From: JAYQKL01 sp049890195
GTDB taxonomy: Bacteria > Pseudomonadota > Alphaproteobacteria > RS24
NCBI GenBank assembly: GCA_049890195.1
Contig: JBMHBY010000003.1
Location: forward strand, 366,628-430,627
Direction: 5' to 3'
Length of the DNA stretch: 64,000 nt
Shown here: positions 58,176 to 64,000 of the stretch, piece by piece
Layout of the letters: every line of letters begins with the position of its first letter
Numbering within the stretch: position 1 is the first letter of the stretch
Position numbers and translations under genes: made by a program
The notes under the pieces: model-generated
Told to the model about the DNA's origin: nothing
Databases searched by the model: none
Seen by the model: only the letters and a program-made list of their open reading frames with translations

Positions 58176-60797
58176 ATGATGAATCCTGAAAAATACACTG
58201 ATCGTTGCAAAGGCTTTGTGCAGTCGGCGCAAAGCTATGCCCTGGGCGAAGGGCATCCGCGTCTGGAGCCGCTGCATGTGATGAAAGTCCTGCTGGACGA
58301 CCCGCAGGGCTTGGCGGCCAACCTGTTGGCTGAAGCCGGCTGTGGGGTGGTCATCCTGCGCCAAAACCTTGCCGGGCAGATTGCCCGCCTGTCCAAGGTC
58401 TCCGGAGACGGGGCGCAGCTTGTGATGGCGCCCGAAACCGCGAAAATGTTTGCTGCCGCTGAAAAGTTTGCGGCCAAGGCCGGTGATGATTTCGTCACCG
58501 TTGAGCGTCTGGTGCAGGGTCTGCTGGACACCAAAGGCAAGGCGTCCGAACTTCTGGCCGCGGCCGGATGTCAGGCCAAGGCTTTGGCGCAGGCCATAGA
58601 GGCTTTGCGCAAGGGCCGGCGCGCCAGCTCGGCCACGGCTGAAGAGGGCTATGATGCGCTCGGTAAATACACCCGGGATTTGACCGAGGATGCCCGCCAA
58701 GGGCGGCTTGATCCGGTCATCGGCCGCGAGGAGGAAATCCGGCGTGCGATACAGGTCCTGTCACGGCGCACCAAGAACAATCCGGTGCTGATCGGTGAGC
58801 CGGGCGTCGGCAAAACCGCAATTGCCGAGGGACTGGCTCTGCGCATCGTCAATGGCGATGTGCCCGAAACCCTGCGCGACAAGAAACTGTTTGTACTGGA
58901 TATGGGCGCCCTGATTGCCGGCGCCAAATATCGCGGCGAATTTGAGGAGCGCCTGAAGGCTGTCTTGCAGGATGTGACGGCGGCCGACGGCGATGTGGTG
59001 TTGTTCATTGACGAGATGCACACCTTGATCGGGGCCGGCGCCGGCGAAGGGGCGATGGATGCCTCCAATCTGCTCAAACCCGCACTGGCGCGTGGTGAGT
59101 TGCACTGCATCGGCGCGACGACGCTGGACGAATACCGCAGGCATGTCGAAAAGGATGCGGCACTGGCGCGGCGTTTCCAGCCCGTGCATGTCAGTGAGCC
59201 GCAGGTCGAGGACACGATTTCGATTTTGCGCGGCCTGAAGGAAAAATACGAAGTGCATCATGGCGTCACCATCACCGATAATGCGCTTGTGGCGGCGGCG
59301 ACCCTGTCGAACCGCTACATCACCGACCGGTTTTTGCCGGACAAGGCGATTGACCTGATGGACGAGGCCGCCAGCCGCCTGCGCATGGAGGTTGACAGCA
59401 AACCGGAGGAACTGGACGAGCTGGACCGGCGCGTCATCCAGCTGAAGATTGAACGCGAGGCCCTGAAAAAGGAGACCGATGAGCTGTCCAGGGAGCGGCT
59501 GGACAGGCTGGAGCTTGAACTGGCCGGTCTGGAGGAGCAGGCGACGGCCATGTCGGCCCGATGGGAGGCGGAAAAGGGCCGGTTGAATGACATGCAGAAA
59601 CTGAAGGAGGACCTGGATCAGGCCCGCATTGAGCTGGAGCAGGCGCAACGCCAGGGCCGGCTGGAGCGCGCCAGTGAGCTGGCCTATGGCATCATTCCCG
59701 ACGGCGAAAAGCGTCTGGCCGAGGCCGAGGCGCGGCAGTCCGGTGGGGGGGAAAACGCAGCTGAGGAAACCGCCCCGTCCATGCTGGAGGAGCAGGTCAG
59801 CGCCAACCATATCGCGCAGATTGTGTCGCGCTGGACCGGCGTGCCGGTTGACAAGATGCTGGCGGGCGAGCGTGAAAAGCTGCTCGGCATGGAGGCGGAG
59901 CTGCACAGGCGTGTGGTCGGGCAGGATGAGGCGGTGGAGGCCGTGTCGCGGGCCGTGCGCCGGGCGCGTGCCGGCCTGCAGGATCCGTCCCGCCCGATCG
60001 GCTCGTTTTTGTTCCTCGGCCCCACCGGGGTCGGCAAGACCGAGCTGACCAAGGCGTTGGCCGCCTTTCTGTTTGACGACGAGAGCGCCATCTGCCGGCT
60101 CGACATGTCGGAATATATGGAGAAACATTCGGTCGCCCGTCTGATCGGCGCACCGCCGGGCTATGTCGGCTATGAGGATGGCGGGGCGCTGAGCGAGTCG
60201 GTGCGCCGCCGGCCCTATCAGATTGTGCTGTTTGACGAGGTGGAAAAGGCCCATCCCGATGTCTTCAACATTCTGCTGCAGGTGCTCGATGACGGACGCC
60301 TGACCGACGGGCAGGGCCGTGTGGTGGACTTCAAGAACACGCTGATCATCCTGACCTCCAATTTGGGGGCCGAGCATCTGGTGGCGCTTGCCGACGGCAA
60401 AGGCGTTGAGAGCGTCCGGCCGCAGGTCATGGAGGCGGTGCGCGCCGCCTTCCGGCCGGAATTCCTCAACCGGCTCGATGACATGATCCTGTTTGAACGC
60501 CTGCACAAGACGCAGATGGGCGCGATTGTCGATGTCCAGATGCAGCGCCTGACGGCCTTGGCGGCGGCGCAGAACCTTCATCTTGAGCTGACCGGGGACG
60601 CCCGTTCGTGGCTGGCGCAAAAGGGCTATGACCCGGCTTATGGGGCGCGCCCGCTCAAGCGCGTCATCCAGCGCGAGGTGCAGGACCGCCTGGCGGAGCT
60701 GCTGCTGGCCGGTGATGTGTCGCCCGGGGAGGTGGTTTATGTTGACACCGGCAAGGATGCGCTGCGCCTGAACACCAGCCCGCCCGCCGCGGCGTGA
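58176..60797 (+). CDS. clpB: ATP-dependent disaggregase ClpB
   Basis: An 873-residue Hsp100 chaperone that rescues aggregated proteins with DnaK. N domain (1-150, SAQSYALGEGHPRLEPLHVMKVLLDD), first AAA+ module with Walker A GEPGVGKT and KYRGEFEERLKAVLQDV, the coiled-coil middle domain (about 410-530, ELDELDRRVIQLKIEREALKKETDEL), and the second AAA+ module with Walker A GPTGVGKT and SEYMEKHSVARLIGAPPGYVGYEDGGALSE. No ClpP-docking loop is expected. ATG 58176 has AAAGGAG upstream. Transcribed from the RpoH-type promoter 34 bases upstream. Confidence 0.97.
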   Translation: MMNPEKYTDRCKGFVQSAQSYALGEGHPRLEPLHVMKVLLDDPQGLAANLLAEAGCGVVILRQNLAGQIARLSKVSGDGAQLVMAPETAKMFAAAEKFAAKAGDDFVTVERLVQGLLDTKGKASELLAAAGCQAKALAQAIEALRKGRRASSATAEEGYDALGKYTRDLTEDARQGRLDPVIGREEEIRRAIQVLSRRTKNNPVLIGEPGVGKTAIAEGLALRIVNGDVPETLRDKKLFVLDMGALIAGAKYRGEFEERLKAVLQDVTAADGDVVLFIDEMHTLIGAGAGEGAMDASNLLKPALARGELHCIGATTLDEYRRHVEKDAALARRFQPVHVSEPQVEDTISILRGLKEKYEVHHGVTITDNALVAAATLSNRYITDRFLPDKAIDLMDEAASRLRMEVDSKPEELDELDRRVIQLKIEREALKKETDELSRERLDRLELELAGLEEQATAMSARWEAEKGRLNDMQKLKEDLDQARIELEQAQRQGRLERASELAYGIIPDGEKRLAEAEARQSGGGENAAEETAPSMLEEQVSANHIAQIVSRWTGVPVDKMLAGEREKLLGMEAELHRRVVGQDEAVEAVSRAVRRARAGLQDPSRPIGSFLFLGPTGVGKTELTKALAAFLFDDESAICRLDMSEYMEKHSVARLIGAPPGYVGYEDGGALSESVRRRPYQIVLFDEVEKAHPDVFNILLQVLDDGRLTDGQGRVVDFKNTLIILTSNLGAEHLVALADGKGVESVRPQVMEAVRAAFRPEFLNRLDDMILFERLHKTQMGAIVDVQMQRLTALAAAQNLHLELTGDARSWLAQKGYDPAYGARPLKRVIQREVQDRLAELLLAGDVSPGEVVYVDTGKDALRLNTSPPAAA

Positions 60798-60821
60798 TCC
60801 AGCCCCGAGGCAGGCTGGACA

Positions 60822-61003
60822 TCACGTCATGCTGAGATAGGCGGTGGCGGGGAAGGACAGGGCGGCCATCACCACAAGAAAATGATAAACCGCTCGATTC
60901 GTTGGGTTCTTTCCTCTTCAGTGAATTTCTCTGCACGCCCGCGCCTCTGTGCGGGTGTGCCGGTTTTGTGTTTGCCTGTGTGCTCTTTGTTTTCAGATGT
61001 CAT
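60822..61003 (-). pseudogene. Small membrane-protein gene with apparent frameshift
   Basis: The frame from 61003 reads MTSENKEHTGKHKTGTPAQRR then FTEEERTQRIERFIIFLW and stops at 60869. In a shifted frame the sequence continues VVMAALSFPATAYLSMT and stops at 60822, which would make a convincing single membrane helix (FIIFLVVMAALSFPATAYL). One lost base in TTCTTGTGGTGATGG near 60875 explains it. Start is eight bases inside the end of the neighbouring 122-residue gene, suggesting coupling. A sequencing or assembly error is the alternative. Gap 60798-60821 to clpB: stem CCAGCC/GGCTGG without T run. Confidence 0.4.
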
Positions 61004-61005
61004 GC

Positions 61006-61374
61006 TCAATCCGAAATGGCAAACTGCTTGAAGCCGCCATCCTCCCAATAATACAGCGAGGCGGCCTTGCCTGCGGTGAAGCCGTAAATCGAGTCCCGCT
61101 CAAGCGTGATGAAGGCGGTGTCGCCGTCGGGTTCACACAAATGTTGATAGTCCTTGAAACACCAGCCCTCATGGCGCCCCGGCGGCATGTTTTTGATGCC
61201 GCTGTTTCCAATTGTCCCTTTATCATAAATCACGATTTCCCGGCCATTGCCCATGGCAGCAACGAAATCATAAAATGGCAATCCCCATTCGGGATGATAT
61301 GACCCGTTGCGCCTGAAGAACACACGGTCGCGGGTGCCGGTGACGACAATCTCATCTATCGGATTGAAGGACAT
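61006..61374 (-). CDS. Hypothetical protein
   Basis: A 122-residue soluble-looking protein without signal peptide or membrane helix, rich in aromatic residues and Gly (RRNGSYHPEWGLPFYDFVAAMGNGREIVIYDKG; YYWEDGGFKQF). I recognise no family. It is followed, with a six-base overlap region, by the frameshifted small membrane-protein frame, and preceded by the M23-type gene on the same strand. Coding is supported by composition and length only. Confidence 0.55.
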   Translation of the reverse strand: MSFNPIDEIVVTGTRDRVFFRRNGSYHPEWGLPFYDFVAAMGNGREIVIYDKGTIGNSGIKNMPPGRHEGWCFKDYQHLCEPDGDTAFITLERDSIYGFTAGKAASLYYWEDGGFKQFAISD

Positions 61375-61471
61375 GGGGTGCGCTCATTTTTGTTCTTGTC
61401 GGACGCAAACTGTGTACCCCTTCACGCTAGGCCGGGGCCGGGCCGGGTGTCAAGTGTGGGGTGGGCACCGG

Positions 61472-62785
61472 CTAAAGCCCGGCGGCGAGTTCGGTGGTGA
61501 TGCGGTTGATCTCCAGCCGGACATCGCGGAAGGCGTCCCGGTCGGCCGGCGCCACGGTGGCGCGGGGCGGCAGGTCGAGCGCCAGCGGGTTGAGGCTTTG
61601 CCCGTCGCGGCTGACCTCAAAATGCAGGACCGGCCCGGTCGCCAGCCCCGAGCGCCCGACATAGCCGATCACCTCGCCCTGCTTGACGCGGTCGCCGGGC
61701 TGCAGGTCTTTGGCATAGCTGTTGAGATGGGCATAAAGCGTCTGGTAGCCGTCGGCATGGCGCAGGATGATGCGCCGGCCGTGGTCGCCGTCCCGCCCCA
61801 GCGCCGTGACTTCGGCGTCTCCGGCGGCGTAAATCGGCGTGCCGGTGCGGGCGGCGAAATCGACGCCCTTATGCAGGCGGGTATAGCCGAGAATCGGGTG
61901 CTTGCGCATGCCGTATCGCGACGACAGGCGGGCGCCGTCCAGCGGCGTCTTCATCAACAGGCGCTCCAGACTTTCCCCTTTCGCATCGTAATGGCCGAAT
62001 TCATCCGGCCCGCGGGCAAAGCGCCAATAGGCCCGCCGCTCGCCCTTGTTGGTCAGGGCGGCAAACAGGATTTTCCCCTCATCCGCCAAAATCCCGTTCT
62101 CGTCAAAGCGGCGGGTATAGAGCACCTCCAGCCGATCACCCTCACGGATTTCGCGCTGAAAATCTATCGTGAAGGAAAACAGCCGGATCAGTTCCAGCAC
62201 CAGCCTCGGCGCCATGCCGGTGGCGCGGGCCGACTCATAAAGGCTTGAGGCGATCAGCGTATCCGTCAGGAAAAACCGGTCGGTCAGGGGCCGGTTTGCG
62301 GTCACCGCCTGAAAGCGGCCATCCGCCAGCAGCCGCACAATCACCCGTTCGCTGGGTGCCGGAATGAAGTCCAACCCGGCAAAGGCGGCGTCCTGCGGGT
62401 CCTGCCGGCTGGTGTGCTGGTAATACAGCCGGATTTTCTGGCCGACCTTGAGCCGGCGCGCGTCAAACACCCCGCGCAGGGCGTCCAGCGCGGCATCAGC
62501 CGTCACGGCGTTCACCCCCTGGGCCGTCAACAGGCTCATCAGATTGTCGCCCTGCTTGACGGTCAGGGTTTTTGTGGTGCGGTACATGGGCGGCGTGTCG
62601 AGCCAGTCCGGATGCACAAACGGGCGCGCCGGTGCCGGGCGGGCCGACAGGCGTGTGCTGTTGTCATTGGGGATCAAATAAGAGTTGAGCAGCCACACCC
62701 CGCCGACAAAAACGATCAAGGCCGAGAGCATGAAACGCTGGCGGCTTTTTGATTTGGGTCCGTTGAATTGGGTCTGGTCGCTCAT
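61472..62785 (-). CDS. M23-family (LytM-domain) peptidase-like protein, probably inactive
   Basis: A 437-residue envelope protein: N-terminal membrane anchor (RFMLSALIVFVGGVWLLNSYL), a region with LysM-like or OapA-like fold (TLTVKQGDNLMSLLTAQGVNAVTADAALDALRGVFDARRLKVGQKIRLYY), and a C-terminal LytM domain: HKGVDFAARTGTPIYAAGDAEV (zinc ligands His and Asp), YAHLNSYAKDLQPGDRVKQGEVIGYVG, then TGPVLHFEV. The usual HxH motif is changed to VxH, losing one catalytic His; the zinc-ligand His remains. It could be a regulator of amidases like EnvC, whose LytM domain is also degenerate. Start at MSDQTQFNG. Confidence 0.75.
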   Translation of the reverse strand: MSDQTQFNGPKSKSRQRFMLSALIVFVGGVWLLNSYLIPNDNSTRLSARPAPARPFVHPDWLDTPPMYRTTKTLTVKQGDNLMSLLTAQGVNAVTADAALDALRGVFDARRLKVGQKIRLYYQHTSRQDPQDAAFAGLDFIPAPSERVIVRLLADGRFQAVTANRPLTDRFFLTDTLIASSLYESARATGMAPRLVLELIRLFSFTIDFQREIREGDRLEVLYTRRFDENGILADEGKILFAALTNKGERRAYWRFARGPDEFGHYDAKGESLERLLMKTPLDGARLSSRYGMRKHPILGYTRLHKGVDFAARTGTPIYAAGDAEVTALGRDGDHGRRIILRHADGYQTLYAHLNSYAKDLQPGDRVKQGEVIGYVGRSGLATGPVLHFEVSRDGQSLNPLALDLPPRATVAPADRDAFRDVRLEINRITTELAAGL

Positions 62786-62889
62786 CGTGTCATCCGGACA
62801 TGGGGGTGATCGCTTGTGCTGTTTACAGCCGTCAGAATGGCAATTTTTCCGCTTGAGGGAAAGGGCTTCTTTGTGGCGCGCATGGCCCG

Positions 62890-63147
62890 TCAGCTTTCGG
62901 GCAGGATTTTGGCGCGGCGGCGTTCCACCAGCCACCAGCACCCCAGTACGCTCAAAATGGAGACAATGACATAAACATATCGGATGAGGTCAAAATCCAG
63001 CGTCACCGTATCGGCCTGTTTGGGCCCGAAGATCGGCTTGAAGATCGCGTCCCAGTCAACGGCGTCGAGATTGCTGAAATCCAGCAAAGGCACGCCGCCG
63101 CCGCAAAATGACAGTCCATAATCATCATTGGTGTTGAAGTGGGACAT
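62890..63147 (-). CDS. Hypothetical single-pass membrane protein
   Basis: An 85-residue protein with one C-terminal membrane segment (LIRYVYVIVSILSVLGCWWLV) followed by a basic tail ERRRAKILPES, and an acidic N-terminal half (NTNDDYGLSFCGGGVPLLDFSNLDAVDWDAIFKPIFGPKQADTVTLDFD). A purine-rich site precedes the ATG. I recognise no family. Upstream to position 63451 no gene is seen. Confidence 0.5.
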   Translation of the reverse strand: MSHFNTNDDYGLSFCGGGVPLLDFSNLDAVDWDAIFKPIFGPKQADTVTLDFDLIRYVYVIVSILSVLGCWWLVERRRAKILPES

Positions 63148-63451
63148 CGGGTCTCTCTTTTTCTTGTTCTTTTTTATTCTATGCGAGCGCGGTGACGCCG
63201 ATCAGTTTATTGGTTTTATCAAATCATGGAGCCCGCACATCGTCAAGAACGGCCCGGTTGTGTGCCAAAATGCACGCCTTTTTGGCGCGTGATGTGGGCC
63301 CGGTGGAGCATCCGGCCGGTTTTGCGGGCCGGCAGGGTCTGTCCGGCACCCCCGATATAGTGGCTTCAGGGTTTTTTTTATGCTATATTGTGTATAAATT
63401 GCGACATACGAAAAAAAACGACAAAAAAGCAAAAAAAGCCCAAATAAACCT

Positions 63452-63480
63452 TTGACACAAGGGGCGGGGCTATCTATAAA
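63452..63480 (+). promoter_or_regulatory. Ribosomal RNA operon promoter
   Basis: TTGACA (63452-63457, perfect), 17-base spacer, TATAAA (63475-63480). An A/T-rich run of A tracts (63411-63450) lies directly upstream, as in an UP element. It is about 370 bases before mature 16S. Confidence 0.85.
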
Positions 63481-63751
63481 CCACTTCACCGCTTGAGACA
63501 CCAGTGGCTTGCGGGCAGGGTTTCCCTGACATAACTGGTCCAGACAGATGTCATGATTACCGGTGCTATCGGTTCTTAATGGTAGCAGCAGGTTTTTGTG
63601 GCCTTGTTTGGGTCCGGCAACGGACATGCTGTTTGACATTGTTGATATATGAAAGAGAAACGTGGACGGCGGGATCCTGGCAGTCTGTTTCCGGCAACGG
63701 AAATTCGACAACAGTATACGCAATCTCACTTGAGATAGACGTTTGCGTTTC

Positions 63752-63790
63752 TTCCACTCCGCATCCCTTGTGGATGCAAGTGAGTGGGAA
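63752..63790 (+). other. rRNA leader stem-loop (processing helix candidate)
   Basis: TTCCACTC (63752-63759) pairs with GAGTGGGAA (63782-63790), enclosing GCATCC (63761-63766) and GGATGC (63772-63777). Typical of rrn leader hairpins cut by RNase III or feeding antitermination. A second smaller hairpin GAAGATT/AATCTTC is at 63797-63816. Upstream, 63148-63451 shows no gene, only hairpin-like fragments. Confidence 0.5.
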
Positions 63791-63852
63791 CTCGTCGAAG
63801 ATTTTAATTAATCTTCATTTGAACGTTTAGAATAGTGACGATTGCTAGAATC

Positions 63853-64000
63853 AAACTTGAGAGTTTGATCCTGGCTCAGAACGAACGCTGGCGGCAGGCT
63901 TAACACATGCAAGTCGAACGAGAAGCTTCTTCGGAAGTGGACAGTGGCAGACGGGTGAGTAACGCGTGGGAAACTACCAAGAGGTACGGAACAACCATTG
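63853..64000 (+). rRNA. rrs: 16S ribosomal RNA, 5' end (cut by window edge)
   Basis: Begins AAACTTG, then AGAGTTTGATCCTGGCTCAG, AACGAACGCTGGCGGCAGGC, TTAACACATGCAAGTCGAAC and GACGGGTGAGTAACGCGTGG: standard bacterial 16S positions 1 to about 150. The GAACGAGAAGCTTCTTCGGAAG variable region 1 stem is of the short type common in alphaproteobacteria. Start position inferred from alignment to the conserved AGAGTTTGATC. Confidence 0.97.

Noticed and set aside
58761..60620. A 619-residue open frame on the minus strand opposite clpB
   Set aside because: It is a shadow of the GC-rich clpB codon pattern; the plus strand has a complete, conserved ClpB and this frame has no recognisable motif or ribosome site.
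63262..63290. GCCAAAA/TTTTGGC hairpin upstream of the rrn promoter considered as a terminator
   Set aside because: No T run on either strand and no gene ending there.
63202..63729. A 175-residue minus-strand frame through the rRNA promoter and leader
   Set aside because: Overlaps a convincing rrn promoter and leader; low-complexity start and no motif.

Overview
This window is a gene-dense stretch of a bacterial chromosome, almost certainly from an alphaproteobacterium. The evidence is the conserved gene order (lysA-lipoprotein-argH/tlpA; HIG1 protein-cobalamin adenosyltransferase-etfBA; fdxA next to carD; bolA/DnaJ-cobS-cobT; ubiG/lysC-ptsP-ispG-prfA-prmC-DUF4167-clpB), the aerobic CobST cobaltochelatase, an NDUFAF5-like gene, Coq4/Coq7-type quinone genes, and the 5' end of a 16S rRNA gene at the right edge. 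I cannot resolve the order or genus from the short 16S fragment.

Layout. 1-6.6 kb: lysine/arginine synthesis (lysA, argH), a TlpA thioredoxin, the ETF electron-transfer flavoprotein, a cobalamin adenosyltransferase, a PagL-like outer-membrane protein and gluQ. 6.7-13.2 kb: HNH nuclease, coq7, an unusual DedA-DsbB fusion, tRNA-Leu(CAA), coq4, small redox proteins, a DUF6165 gene, a family 9 glycosyltransferase, cytochrome c and a pyridoxamine-oxidase-like flavoprotein. 13.3-15.7 kb: a tspO-like gene whose 3' end is duplicated as a 115-bp direct repeat around a 1.8-kb AT-richer segment carrying one lipoprotein esterase gene; this is the clearest sign of foreign DNA in the window. 15.7-23.2 kb: CaiB-type CoA transferase, rpoH, carD with a long Lys-Pro-Ala repeat tail, fdxA, TerB, S4 protein and a Suv3-like helicase, then a gene-free gap that holds a probable small RNA with an anti-Shine-Dalgarno loop and a possible LexA box. 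23.2-36.9 kb: rpmB, cobT, cobS, DnaJ protein, bolA, CorC-like protein, aroB, aroK, and a cobalamin riboswitch controlling btuB-btuF-btuC-btuD-cobQ. 37-49.4 kb: a large exported protein of unknown role, xerD, accA, secA, argJ, mutT, NDUFAF5-like gene, comF, nitrilase-family gene, DUF1178 and ubiG. 49.5-60.8 kb: lysC, ptsP, RodZ-like gene, ispG, prfA, prmC, DUF4167 and clpB, the last behind a very good sigma-32-type promoter. 60.8-63.2 kb: poorly characterised small genes and an M23-type peptidase lacking one catalytic His. 63.4-64 kb: rrn promoter, leader and the first ~150 bases of 16S rRNA.

The genes combine into several coherent themes: cobalamin use (de novo insertion of cobalt by CobST, salvage by the riboswitch-controlled Btu system, amide formation by CobQ, adenosylation), ubiquinone synthesis (coq4, coq7, ubiG), the heat-shock response (rpoH and its likely target clpB in the same window), and a housekeeping translation/isoprenoid cluster. 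Apart from the tspO insertion there is no transposase, integrase of a mobile element, prophage or CRISPR array. I do not see a large undescribed system; the most notable candidates are the tspO-flanked insertion, the anti-SD small RNA, the DedA-DsbB fusion and the repeat-tailed CarD.
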